This document shows positions 26,165 through 35,615 of a stretch of DNA of 56,606 nt, in pieces. This DNA is from Pseudomonadales bacterium. GTDB taxonomy: Bacteria > Pseudomonadota > Gammaproteobacteria > Pseudomonadales > JANQJO01. Positions within the stretch are counted from its first letter, which is position 1; each line of letters begins with the position of its first letter. The stretch is taken from NCBI GenBank assembly GCA_028281605.1, contig JANQJO010000088.1, positions 1 to 56,606 of the forward strand, read 5' to 3'. The notes beneath the pieces were generated by a model, which worked only from the letters and a program-made list of their open reading frames with translations, was not told the DNA's origin and did not search any database. Made by a program: the position numbers and the translations under genes.

Positions 26165-27451
26165 ATGTTAAGAACGATTAGTTTGCTTATTTTCAGTTTA
26201 ATATTGTTTTTTTTATATGCACAAAAACTTCATGCTGGAGGATTTCAGTTGTATGAGCACAGCGTTACTGGATTAGGAAGAGCGTTCGCAGGCAGCGGCA
26301 TTGCAGGTGATGATTTATCTGATATGTTTTATAACCCTGCAGGATTAATGCTGCGTGACAAAAGACAAATTCAAATAGGCGCGAATTTTATAATGCCTGA
26401 ACTGTCTTTTCAAGACCAAGGGTCAACTTTAGATTTTGGATTTGGCGCTCTACCCATTTCTGGAGACACTTCAGTTGATCCAGGAGACAATGCTCTGGTT
26501 CCAAATTTATATTATAAAATGGATATAAGCGACACTCTCAAATTTGGTTTATCTATCACTTCGCCCTTTGGTTTAACAACCGATTATGGAAATAACTGGA
26601 CTGGCCGTTACCACACTACCACATCAGAATTATTAACGGTTGATATCAATTCTTCTTTTGCTTATCAACTGAATGAACAAGTTATTTTGGGTATCGGCTT
26701 CAGTTTAGTTTCAGCTGATGCTGACATTAGCCAAGCAATTTTTACAGGCCCAACATCTACTGATGGCTTACTTAGAATAGAAGGTGATGATCTAGCACTG
26801 GCTTATACTTTAGGCACAATTATTACTGTTAGCGATCGTACTAGATTAGGCCTATCAATGCGTTCAAATATCGACTTAACTTTTGAAGGTAATCTAGCAA
26901 TCTCTGGAACAGGTGCTTCAGATACTCAAGAAAATGCTCATGCCGAAATTAATTTACCAGAAAATATCTATCTTTCTTTTTCCAATCAAATAAAACCTAA
27001 ATGGCAATTATTAGCAAGTGCACAATGGACAAAATGGAGCCGCTTTGATGAATTACTTATCATAGCTGACAGTGGTCCATTGCCTGCAGAAAGGCAAGAC
27101 TGGAATAATGTTTGGACCTACAACCTAGGCATTAATTACAGTTATAGCAAAAAATGGACTCTGCGAGCTGGCTGGGCTGCTGAAAAGTCGCCTATACCTA
27201 GCAATGAATTACATCGACCTGGTTATTCAGGTAGTGACAATAATTGGATAACTTTAGGTGCTAGCTATAAACCTTCAGAAAATCTGAGCATTGACTTTGC
27301 TTATGCCAATATTAAGTTTAAAGAAGCTACCGCCAATGTTACCAATGATTTAATATCCTTAACACCCAGTATCGAACCTAATATTTTACAAGGTCGCTAT
27401 AAATGGTCAGCCAACACCATAGGTGTGCAAGTTGTTTATCAACTCGACTAA
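26165..27451 (+). CDS. FadL/OmpP1-family outer-membrane transporter
   Basis: This 428-residue protein has a signal peptide (~1-24, ending LHAGG) and the FadL N-terminal hatch signature GGFQLYEHSVTGLGRAFAG, then SDMFYNPAGLML. Alternating beta-strands run to a C-terminal aromatic-hydrophobic strand (IGVQVVYQLD). The family moves long-chain fatty acids or other hydrophobic compounds across the outer membrane. Length is typical. Substrate not predictable. Confidence 0.93.
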   Translation: MLRTISLLIFSLILFFLYAQKLHAGGFQLYEHSVTGLGRAFAGSGIAGDDLSDMFYNPAGLMLRDKRQIQIGANFIMPELSFQDQGSTLDFGFGALPISGDTSVDPGDNALVPNLYYKMDISDTLKFGLSITSPFGLTTDYGNNWTGRYHTTTSELLTVDINSSFAYQLNEQVILGIGFSLVSADADISQAIFTGPTSTDGLLRIEGDDLALAYTLGTIITVSDRTRLGLSMRSNIDLTFEGNLAISGTGASDTQENAHAEINLPENIYLSFSNQIKPKWQLLASAQWTKWSRFDELLIIADSGPLPAERQDWNNVWTYNLGINYSYSKKWTLRAGWAAEKSPIPSNELHRPGYSGSDNNWITLGASYKPSENLSIDFAYANIKFKEATANVTNDLISLTPSIEPNILQGRYKWSANTIGVQVVYQLD

Positions 27452-27467
27452 AAAATATCATTACTGA

Positions 27468-27536
27468 ACTGCAACAGTCTCTCATATTCGTGAAGGATAT
27501 GAAATCCGACCAACGGCTAATCCGTTTTTAATGTAA
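27468..27536 (+). pseudogene. 3' relic of a second leucine dehydrogenase gene
   Basis: Reading in frame from ACT at 27468, these bases encode TATVSHIREGYEIRPTANPF-LM followed by TAA. The intact gene at 19807-20943 ends with TATVSH...PPTANRFLM-stop, and the two share an 18-bp identical stretch CTGCAACAGTCTCTCATA. Only 22 codons remain, joined directly to the 3' side of the fadL-like gene. It marks a deletion or recombination end-point. Confidence 0.75.
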
Positions 27537-27854
27537 ACAAGGCTTTATTGAAAACAAGTGAGGCAAAATGTTCGACTCAAAAGAAAATCTCTGGTGCATT
27601 GTATACACCTTGCCCAGAAAAGAAAACAAAGAATATGCAGCAGCGTCAATCAAACCACACACACTGTCAAACCAAGTGTTTGATGCTGGCTGCTCTATAG
27701 CTAAAATTTCAGCGACACCCTTTTCAACCAAATCAATGAGTTTTTTGCTATCCAAAGCAGATTCAGGATTATTCTCAAGCTCAGTCACATATTTTCGTAT
27801 CAACGCAAACGTATCTATTTTAAAACCATATTTTTCTAATACCCAGTAGCCAAT
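27528..27854 (-). pseudogene. Possible frame-shifted C-terminal extension of the upstream prenyl-synthase-like gene
   Basis: This frame stays open without a convincing start of its own (the first usable codon is TTG at 27803). It reads WVLEKYGFKIDTFALIRKYV followed by a hydrophobic segment (GLIDAAAYSLFSFLGKV). It begins exactly where the preceding 509-residue gene terminates, in another frame, within a shared GGCTACTGGGTATTAG. The simplest reading is one original gene broken by a 1-bp indel. A short independent gene with a TTG start cannot be excluded. Confidence 0.45.
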
Positions 27855-29362
27855 TCACCTGTATAATTTTTTGAATCAGCCGCCATAGCAACCACAGTCA
27901 TAGCTTCACACATATCCAAAACACTTTTATATCGATTTTCTGCAATATGAGGGCAATACTCCAAATGGCGTTCCCGAAAAAAATGAATAGTATTGATCAC
28001 TTGACGCACATAAAAATCTAGTCTCCGCTTATTATCAAAAAAAACTCTAGGTAAAGTAAGCGTCTGTTCCTTTTGATCTTGTATTCTATCTTCTAAATCA
28101 TCAGCCAATTGCGCTATCACACCAAAAATAGTAGCCAAATTCAAGTGCTCTTGATTAATCTTCTGATTATTTTCACATAATAATACAGCCATCACTGCCA
28201 TCACCGCAGCAGCTCCCTTATATTTTGTTGCCAACGCAATACCTTGTGCCTGTGCACCTGCCTTCCCCTGTACTTTGCTCGCATAAGCCTGTGCATAATT
28301 GAGGACTTGCGTCCACAATAAGGCATCACAATTCTCATTATGAGTGTGTTCAAAAGTAAAATCTCGTAAAAGTTCATAAAGTCTACTCTCATACCTTGCA
28401 TATTTTGACTCTCCCACAAAAGCATGGGTCTTAATCACATCTCCATTCAAAATAGTAGATATATTCCCCACAAAAACCTTTTTTTGCGTGCCATTTGCAC
28501 TGTCCTCACCTTGTGCATCTAAAACTCCATCAGCCGTAGGATAGCCCCAACTGAGAGCATTCAAAGCATGAGAAAATTGAGGGTCTTGCTTATCCATCAA
28601 AAAACACAAAACAAAATATACCCTTACAGTGTGCATAGCTTGAAACTTTTCATGACCACTCATGTTATTTTCAACACTCGAGCTTCTCATCCTAGATAAA
28701 AATTCAGAGATCAAGCGAAAAGCACTTTGCAACATATGTTGTAATCCATCTTTATTACCAGTGCATTCATCAAAATTAATCGCACCACTTGCATACAACA
28801 TATACACCGCATAAGCAACCAATTTTGATGCGCCTGGCATTTCACACAAACTCGAAAAAAAATGTTCAATTAACGGTGCTTGACTTTGATGTTTGAAAAG
28901 TTCTCCCAAACTAATAACATTACATTCTATTAATATTTTTTGATGCTTTAATATAGCTTGTAATGTATTTAAAAAATATAATATCGACTGCCGTCTGACT
29001 GTTTTATATACTGATCGATACAAACTGGATAAAAATGATAAAGGTCTTGTTTGATCTCTTACGTTCTGAAACCAATCTAAATTCCAAGTTGTTGGCAGAT
29101 CAGAGCTAGGCTTATTCTCCGTTGAAACAGCACAAGGACCCAACAAACCTAAAGGCCCATTCATTCTCTCCTTTCCAGAGGTTATTCTAAGGTTCTCTGC
29201 TGTTGCATTATGTCTTATACGCGCATCACTAGATAGGTTTTTCATCTCCTGAGCAAACTTTATTAAATCAGTACTCGCCCATCGATCTAACTGCAAGGCT
29301 TCATCACGACCTCTTAAATAACCTTCACTTTTAAATGTATAATTTTTAAACTCTAAACTCAT
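27836..29362 (-). CDS. Prenyl-synthase-like protein of unknown function
   Basis: Starting from an ATG preceded by AGGA, the protein has about 508 residues. The C-terminal part resembles the second half of class-I isoprenyl-diphosphate synthases: a Lys-containing helix TKYKGAAAVMAVMAVLL, then IFGVIAQLADDLEDRIQDQ with a DDxxD-like motif near residue 420. I do not find the first Asp-rich motif, so catalysis is doubtful or the fold assignment is only partial. The N-terminal half is hydrophilic and unrecognised. No signal peptide. It may be a diverged terpene-type enzyme or an unrelated helical protein; the C-terminus appears cut by a frameshift. Confidence 0.5.
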   Translation of the reverse strand: MSLEFKNYTFKSEGYLRGRDEALQLDRWASTDLIKFAQEMKNLSSDARIRHNATAENLRITSGKERMNGPLGLLGPCAVSTENKPSSDLPTTWNLDWFQNVRDQTRPLSFLSSLYRSVYKTVRRQSILYFLNTLQAILKHQKILIECNVISLGELFKHQSQAPLIEHFFSSLCEMPGASKLVAYAVYMLYASGAINFDECTGNKDGLQHMLQSAFRLISEFLSRMRSSSVENNMSGHEKFQAMHTVRVYFVLCFLMDKQDPQFSHALNALSWGYPTADGVLDAQGEDSANGTQKKVFVGNISTILNGDVIKTHAFVGESKYARYESRLYELLRDFTFEHTHNENCDALLWTQVLNYAQAYASKVQGKAGAQAQGIALATKYKGAAAVMAVMAVLLCENNQKINQEHLNLATIFGVIAQLADDLEDRIQDQKEQTLTLPRVFFDNKRRLDFYVRQVINTIHFFRERHLEYCPHIAENRYKSVLDMCEAMTVVAMAADSKNYTGELATGY

Positions 29363-29587
29363 GCTCTTGAATCCTAAACATACAAAACTAAAATGCAATA
29401 CTATATTAAAGCAAAAAATTATTGAATTAATATTTTTCAGCTTTCATGACTAAAATAACCATTGAGGCTAAAATAGAAACATCATGTATAGCAAAACATT
29501 TGACTTAGCCGTGAGTATGTAACGAGTCAAAAATCTTTATTGAGCACGCAGCGCAGGTGAGTAGGCACTTCGCCTAAACTTTTATTT

Positions 29588-30160
29588 TCATTGATTTCGA
29601 CGATATACTTTTACTTCAGTAACAACCACATTTACAGCCTGATCATGTGATTCCATAGCCACTTTTTCAATCTTCTGATTTTCAAAAGCCAGCCCAACGA
29701 CTACTGAATTTATATCCAGAAAAATTGAATCATAAAATCCACAACCCATGCCGCCTCTATTACAATGCTCATCAAACACAACCATAGGTGCAATCACAAG
29801 AACTGTTGCATCAAGTTTAACAGGTTGAGTTTTTTTCGGCTCTGGAATATTAAATTTCCCCAATGTCAAATCCTCAATAACACTCACAGGATAAAATTGC
29901 ATAGCTCGAGCGCCTTCAATTCTAGGTAATGCAACACACATATTTCTATTTAAACAATGATGAATGAGCTTTCGAGTATCCACTTCGTCACCCACAGAAT
30001 AATACAAACATACATAACTGGCTTGTATAAATTCAGGCAACACTATGAGTTTCTGAAAAATTTTCTGCTCCCACAACAAACGATCCTCTTGAGCAATACT
30101 TGCTCTGGCTACTTTTCCATACTGCCTTTGTTGCGCCTTAATCTTTTTTTTTTCTATCAT
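29588..30160 (-). CDS. 5-formyltetrahydrofolate cyclo-ligase
   Basis: This 190-residue MTHFS family (YgfA-like) protein has the N-terminal basic helix, CLYYSVGDEVDT, ALPRIEGARAMQFYPV and the nucleotide-binding signature VFDEHCNRGGMGCGFYDSIF. It converts 5-formyl-THF to 5,10-methenyl-THF with ATP. The signature is slightly diverged (CNRGGMGCGFYD against the common RxGxGxGYYD). In many gammaproteobacteria 6S RNA precedes this gene; only 90 bp are available upstream here, so no 6S RNA is annotated. Confidence 0.92.
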   Translation of the reverse strand: MIEKKKIKAQQRQYGKVARASIAQEDRLLWEQKIFQKLIVLPEFIQASYVCLYYSVGDEVDTRKLIHHCLNRNMCVALPRIEGARAMQFYPVSVIEDLTLGKFNIPEPKKTQPVKLDATVLVIAPMVVFDEHCNRGGMGCGFYDSIFLDINSVVVGLAFENQKIEKVAMESHDQAVNVVVTEVKVYRRNQ

Positions 30161-30250
30161 ATACTAAACCGTAAATCTTGCTTTATTGTCATTACTTTTT
30201 ATAAAATCTAACACTCCCTAACATGATTATACACACAAAACCTCAGAAAA

Positions 30251-33200
30251 TTACCTGGTTCCAAAACAATCCGACCATGATGAGCTAATATTATCAGAGT
30301 GCAATGACTTAAAACACTGCGGTGCGCTCATATTATTTTGGTAAGCGACTTTACGTACAAGACTAGGACCTATTTGCTTGATACTGTCTTTTACTTCCTC
30401 AGCCGCTTCATTTTCCCCTTTTTCAACCATATATTTTGTAATAAGAAGTAATTCCGCTGCATGCAATGAACCATCAATCAATTCATTCATCAAATTAGCA
30501 CTGATAGCAATTTGATTTCCATTGGTGATCACATCATAAAACTTTTCCAGTATTTTTAAACCTTCAACCTTGCTAAAATCAATGCCCAGGACCGTTAAAA
30601 CAATACCTGCAACAACAAAAGACGGCAATAATTTCCAAGGTATAAACTCCTCTATACCATCAAAATTTTTGAATAAACGCTCTAATGGCATCACCACACC
30701 CTGATTAATCTCATGATTAAAAACAGCTCTACTAACCCCTTTGCTTTCCTTACCATGTAAAGCAGGGAAGCACTCTAGAAAATTTTCGACTTCTTGTGTC
30801 ATTGTATGCCTTGCAACAGAACCAAAACCCTGATTGACACTCGTACGATCAATAGAATGCAACAACGCTTTTAAACCGCTCAGCTTCTGACTAAAATAAC
30901 GATCCGCTATATGAAGTTCGTAAGTTGTCATGCGCTCACCCGCTGCTGCATCTGCATCTGCATCTTGCTGTAAAAGCTTTAAATAATCTTGTAAAAACAC
31001 CAACTCACGTTCGAGATCTTTCTTCTTTTGGTTGGCTGCATTTTCCTCAATTAAACGAGAATCTTGCACAAGCTTAAGAGCTGTCTCAAGTGCTGCGGCT
31101 TTTTCAGCACTGCTACGTTGCGCATAATCACAGTCTTTACAATTTCTGCTAATATGTTCTCTTAACTCCTTAACGCTATTTATATTGCTTAAGTCGCTAC
31201 GTACCTCTGTTAGCAGACTCAAACGTAATAAAGTTTTATGAGTATCAACACGCCGTACCTGAGCCTCTTGCCAGGCTTGTAATTTAAAAGTCTCTTGAAT
31301 ATTTCTATACTTCTCTTGAAAATGCACGCCAAGCCCTGTATCGACTGAAGATAGTTTTTTTTCAAGATGAACATTGAACTTAGCGGCTTTTCCATCACTT
31401 TCTACTTGGTCCAATTTAACTGTTTTAAGATGCTGTAAAACTTTTTGTTGACGTTTTTTTGCACGCATCGTTCCATAAAGATTTCCATATTTTAAATAGT
31501 CCCATTTCCTAATACCAAGCTCTTTTATGGTCTTTTTATCCAAATCTTGGACTTTACAAGCAGCAGCATCACGTAATCTCAGTTCTGCTGTCTTATGCCT
31601 TGTCAATTCAAAAATGCGTTCGAATTTCTCACGATTCTCCTGATATTCACGCTGATATTTACCAAGCAGACGAGTCAGATCATTCTTCAGATTATGCGGA
31701 ACACTTCTGTTTAGAGCATTAGAATCCTCAAACAAAGCACAAGCTATTTGCTTCTCAGTCAATACAAGACCCTTGAGACAAAATTCTTGATAAAATTTAT
31801 GGACCACATCTTTTTTTAATAACTTCAACGCCCTGTCTAAACGCTTTTCTAATGTTACACGTTCCCAAGAATAATTTTCTTGGATATGATTTTTCTCAAT
31901 ACTTCTTCTTTGTTCTTGATAGTTATCACGTAAGTCTGACGTGAGATTGCATAAATATTTTTTACATTGACCAGAAAGTTCATTGGTCTCTCCCTTTAAA
32001 TATTGAAGAGCCTCACTTTTAAGAGTCTTTAATTGCAAGAATCGTCCCCATTGGCCTTTCTTCAAGCACTTTGCCGTTGAAAGGCCAAGTTTTTTTAAAA
32101 AAACTGTATCTGTTTTTGTGATGGCTTTCTCTTGCAACGCTTGCAATTGAATTGCTGTTGGTTTTTGTTGATAATCAAGTGGGATATAATATTGAAGATA
32201 ATCTTCAGCACTGTCCAGCTCTTGTTTCAAGTCAGTTTCATCACCATCGAGTGGCTCAATTTTTTTATTATCTTTTAAAGACGTTGCACTGTCTTTTAAC
32301 TGTTCATTTCCAACCACATTGAACTCAAAAAAACCATTATTAAAACTACCGTCTTCTGTCCCTACCCTATTATCTGTATCACTGCTTGTTTCTATTTCAC
32401 AATTAACTCCTTTTGAAAACCCTGTTGAAGACGACAAACTGTCTTCCATCTTTTCACCTTTACCACTGACTTCACCGTCAGAATTATCTTCTACTTGTTT
32501 TGTACTCTTCTGAAAAATGTAGCTCAAAACTGTTTGACGATACTCATCAGAAAAGATTGCTTTTATCAGGGGAACTTCATCGCTCCCACTTTGATCAGAA
32601 CTATCACTGTCTTCTTCTGTTATCTCATCCGTACAAAAAGCTTTTAATCCTTTCAACCAATGCTTGAGAGCCAATTCGTCTTTGAATTTATGCATAGCGT
32701 TATTAAGACCTAAGTCACTTAGAGTTGCGCCAACATGCCATGCAAGTTTGAACGGACCGTGCAAACTGTTATGCAATATTACAAACATATTCTGCAAACA
32801 CTGCTGAGTAAACTCAATATCCCCTTGTAAATTACACAGTTTGGCAATCCATGTCAGCACAGTTTTATCTACTGCTTTTGCACCGTACTTCAAAGCAGTT
32901 CCTAAAACAGCAGCCAATGAAGCAACAGCCAGATGATGCACTGGATCTGCAACTAACCCATCACTACTAAAACCAATCAATGTCGCTGCAGTGGCTGCAC
33001 TAAGATCAATAGCAGGCCCTGCAACAGCCCAAGAAGCAAGATAAGCCGCAAAAGATCCGGCAAACGCAGTTCTAGCCGCTAACGTACTCAAAGTAGGTTG
33101 TGCACGAAAAGGCTTTAACATAAACCCTAAGCCCCATTTTTCGAGCAAATTCAGTTGACTCCGAATACGATGTTGTATTTTGCCAATTTCTCTGTGATTC

Positions 33201-34669
33201 CAACCAACAGGCTGTTTATCTGGTAGATCAAAGGCTTGACGAAAACTCCGCTGTGCTGAAGATACAAAACCTACTTTTCCAGGCTTACCATGCAACAAAC
33301 TCTGTCCCGTTTTCAGGGGGGCCGATAACATCCAGCCAATAAAAGGAACACAATGCAGTCCTGTAACAACTGCTTTTCGCATCACATTCGGTCTCTGTTG
33401 ATAAGGATCAATAGACTGTTTGAATTGTGTATTTGGTTGTTGCAAATAACTGCTAAAACTATGCAAATCATCCAACAAGGCGATTAAATCACCAAACAAA
33501 TCATGATTGTGCAACAGGTTATGGAGAGCTTTCGCTTTTTCACTATCACTAAGATTAGGATTCTTTAAAATCAACTCGTACGCATTACACAATAAAGTGA
33601 TTTTTTCTCCTAAGTAAGAAAATTGCTGTGCTGCTCGCTTTTGCTGAGAATGACGAAAAGCCACCTTAGTAAGCTCAGATTGAAAATTTTTATCTTCCAC
33701 AAGAAGATGTTGAACATTTCTCAGTTGCTGGATTTGCGTTCGGATTTTTTGCTGATTAAATGATCCTGAGCCCCCTTCAAAACTGGCCGATGAAATAGCT
33801 TTATCCACAATGCTTTCTGGCCTTGTTACTATTTCCACCGTAATCTCACGGATACTTTTATTATCAAGCAAAGCACTTGCATCAGCTTCCATTTCAGGAA
33901 AACGTCTTTGATACGCCTCATTTAAATTCTCCCATTGACGTGGAGTACCTATTATTTTAGTGCCACCAAAAAAATTTACTTTTCTAGGATAATGATCTAT
34001 AGGTTCTCCATCGTTTTGCTTCAAAAAAGACAAAGCACTCTCTATATAACTCTGCATCTTTCTTGAACATTCATTTGATTCACTCATAAAATCAAGTTCG
34101 AATGCACCACCATAATGAACAGAAGATTTTAACAAGGCTTCAGGCATTACATCTTCACGCCTAAACCGACGTGTGAAAGGCAAGCCCAACAAAGTCTTTT
34201 TTGAATCAATTCCATCAAAAACCTTTCTTTTAACACCAACAGTGGGCAAACATTCCTCCTTACCATGATTGGCCTTGTAAAATCTCTTTCTCAGTTCAAA
34301 ACCCTGTTTATTGCGCTGCTGACTTTTACTATCCGCCACTTTACTGGGAAAGGGGTTACTCAACTTTCCCGTTTTAGCGAGTGATAATACTTCTTGCAAA
34401 TCAGGAGTAAATAAAAATGCACCAAGCTCATTTTCTCGTTGACGCACCTCATACGATTTTATCTTATTCAAGTTTTCTCTAGGCCAAGCACTTGTTCCAA
34501 ACATTCTAGCAGAATCAGTTTTCAAGCGCCGGCCCTCTGGCTTTTTGTAACCAGTTTGGCCCATTTTAAAATCATTTTTCTCAGATGGAAAATACAATTT
34601 TCCACTCTCATGTAAATCACTAAAAAGCTGACCTAAATCTGTTGTTCTTCCAGCAGGGATTGTACTCAT
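30251..34669 (-). CDS. Very large coiled-coil protein of unknown function, effector-like
   Basis: This 1472-residue protein matches no family I recognise. The N-terminal ~350 residues are basic and hydrophilic with no signal peptide. A hydrophobic, alanine-rich segment lies around residues 530-610 (AGSFAAYLASWAVAGPAIDL and VASLAAVLGTALKYG) and could insert in membranes. It is followed by an acidic Ser/Asp/Glu stretch (EEDSDSSDQSGSDE). Long charged helices of coiled-coil type span ~830-1300, and one more hydrophobic helix lies near 1385 (LLPSFVVAGIVLTVLGIDF). This layout recalls secreted effectors of intracellular gammaproteobacteria, but no secretion signal is proven. It starts 22 bp after the sterol-desaturase-like gene, so may share its transcript. 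Confidence 0.6.
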   Translation of the reverse strand: MSTIPAGRTTDLGQLFSDLHESGKLYFPSEKNDFKMGQTGYKKPEGRRLKTDSARMFGTSAWPRENLNKIKSYEVRQRENELGAFLFTPDLQEVLSLAKTGKLSNPFPSKVADSKSQQRNKQGFELRKRFYKANHGKEECLPTVGVKRKVFDGIDSKKTLLGLPFTRRFRREDVMPEALLKSSVHYGGAFELDFMSESNECSRKMQSYIESALSFLKQNDGEPIDHYPRKVNFFGGTKIIGTPRQWENLNEAYQRRFPEMEADASALLDNKSIREITVEIVTRPESIVDKAISSASFEGGSGSFNQQKIRTQIQQLRNVQHLLVEDKNFQSELTKVAFRHSQQKRAAQQFSYLGEKITLLCNAYELILKNPNLSDSEKAKALHNLLHNHDLFGDLIALLDDLHSFSSYLQQPNTQFKQSIDPYQQRPNVMRKAVVTGLHCVPFIGWMLSAPLKTGQSLLHGKPGKVGFVSSAQRSFRQAFDLPDKQPVGWNHREIGKIQHRIRSQLNLLEKWGLGFMLKPFRAQPTLSTLAARTAFAGSFAAYLASWAVAGPAIDLSAATAATLIGFSSDGLVADPVHHLAVASLAAVLGTALKYGAKAVDKTVLTWIAKLCNLQGDIEFTQQCLQNMFVILHNSLHGPFKLAWHVGATLSDLGLNNAMHKFKDELALKHWLKGLKAFCTDEITEEDSDSSDQSGSDEVPLIKAIFSDEYRQTVLSYIFQKSTKQVEDNSDGEVSGKGEKMEDSLSSSTGFSKGVNCEIETSSDTDNRVGTEDGSFNNGFFEFNVVGNEQLKDSATSLKDNKKIEPLDGDETDLKQELDSAEDYLQYYIPLDYQQKPTAIQLQALQEKAITKTDTVFLKKLGLSTAKCLKKGQWGRFLQLKTLKSEALQYLKGETNELSGQCKKYLCNLTSDLRDNYQEQRRSIEKNHIQENYSWERVTLEKRLDRALKLLKKDVVHKFYQEFCLKGLVLTEKQIACALFEDSNALNRSVPHNLKNDLTRLLGKYQREYQENREKFERIFELTRHKTAELRLRDAAACKVQDLDKKTIKELGIRKWDYLKYGNLYGTMRAKKRQQKVLQHLKTVKLDQVESDGKAAKFNVHLEKKLSSVDTGLGVHFQEKYRNIQETFKLQAWQEAQVRRVDTHKTLLRLSLLTEVRSDLSNINSVKELREHISRNCKDCDYAQRSSAEKAAALETALKLVQDSRLIEENAANQKKKDLERELVFLQDYLKLLQQDADADAAAGERMTTYELHIADRYFSQKLSGLKALLHSIDRTSVNQGFGSVARHTMTQEVENFLECFPALHGKESKGVSRAVFNHEINQGVVMPLERLFKNFDGIEEFIPWKLLPSFVVAGIVLTVLGIDFSKVEGLKILEKFYDVITNGNQIAISANLMNELIDGSLHAAELLLITKYMVEKGENEAAEEVKDSIKQIGPSLVRKVAYQNNMSAPQCFKSLHSDNISSSWSDCFGTR

Positions 34670-34691
34670 ATTTAAAATTCTCTTTTATCGT

Positions 34692-35600
34692 TCATAACTT
34701 ATAACGAACACCGCATAAAGCCTGCTTAAGATCATGCTGACTGTGACTCTGCTTTAACGAGAGACCAAATTTCGGCTGCGTTGAATTTCTACTAGCCAGC
34801 CAAGTTCCCAACATTCGATCCCAAACTGCTAAACAAGTCCCATAATTTTTATGAGCATGCTCTTTCAAACAACTGTGATGAATCTGATGCTGCGCTGGAC
34901 TGATAAAAAACCGTTCCCACCACCCAAATCCCAAACGGACAGGTGAATGACGCAAATTAGAACCCATTAGATTAAATAAAAACCCTAAAGCATCGACCCC
35001 CAAAATATCTAAACCACTCACTTGCCCTCGAAAAAGATAAGCGAAAGTACCCGCAACCAACCCCATCACCACCATGCTGCGCAATCCATATAAAAAAACT
35101 TCAATAGGGTGCGCTCGATAAAGCGTCAAGGGCGTTAGCTGATCAGCACTGTGATGAACCGCATGAAAACGCCACAGCCAAGAAACGCTGTGCATCAGGC
35201 GATGCAAACCATAACGACTCGCATCTTCCAAAATAAAAAACACCAATGTAAACAAAATCGGTATCAAGATAGTTGGCACAGCCAAAACTGGCGCATCGCT
35301 CAAGTGCAACTGCAATTGCCTCACCACCCAAAGCACGGCCACCAATTGACCTCCCAGCAAAGGCAAAAACAACAATACTTTTAGAAAATAATTTAAAACT
35401 AATAATTGAATATCCAACAAAGAAGAACGTGACAACCAAGTTTTAGGTGAGCATAAAACTTTAAGTGCATCACTTTTATCTCGCCATACCACCCAACAAG
35501 CTAAAACAGCACTGGAAAGTAAAAACACCCAGTACAAACGACGGCTAGGATCTCCTAATGCCAACAAAGGCTGTGTAGCAAACCACTGCGTCCAAACCAT
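34692..35600 (-). CDS. Fatty acid hydroxylase/sterol desaturase-family membrane protein
   Basis: This 302-residue protein has several membrane segments and the di-iron histidine clusters of the superfamily: RYGLHRLMH (HxxxH), FHAVHHS (HxxHH) and AQHQIHHS (HxxHH). The family performs O2-dependent hydroxylation or desaturation of lipids. It starts 15 bp after the TonB receptor gene and so seems to belong to the iron-regulated operon, an unusual but plausible place for an iron enzyme. Substrate unknown. Confidence 0.85.
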   Translation of the reverse strand: MVWTQWFATQPLLALGDPSRRLYWVFLLSSAVLACWVVWRDKSDALKVLCSPKTWLSRSSLLDIQLLVLNYFLKVLLFLPLLGGQLVAVLWVVRQLQLHLSDAPVLAVPTILIPILFTLVFFILEDASRYGLHRLMHSVSWLWRFHAVHHSADQLTPLTLYRAHPIEVFLYGLRSMVVMGLVAGTFAYLFRGQVSGLDILGVDALGFLFNLMGSNLRHSPVRLGFGWWERFFISPAQHQIHHSCLKEHAHKNYGTCLAVWDRMLGTWLASRNSTQPKFGLSLKQSHSQHDLKQALCGVRYKL

Positions 35601-35615
35601 AAGGCAGACTCATTG

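Noticed and set aside
29500..29587. Rho-independent terminator after the 5-FCL gene
   Set aside because: A TAGGC/GCCTA 5-bp stem exists, but in the direction of transcription it is not followed by a T-tract.
30161..30250. 6S RNA (ssrS) upstream of the 5-FCL gene
   Set aside because: The synteny would suggest it, but only 90 bp are free and no 180-nt hairpin-like RNA can fit.
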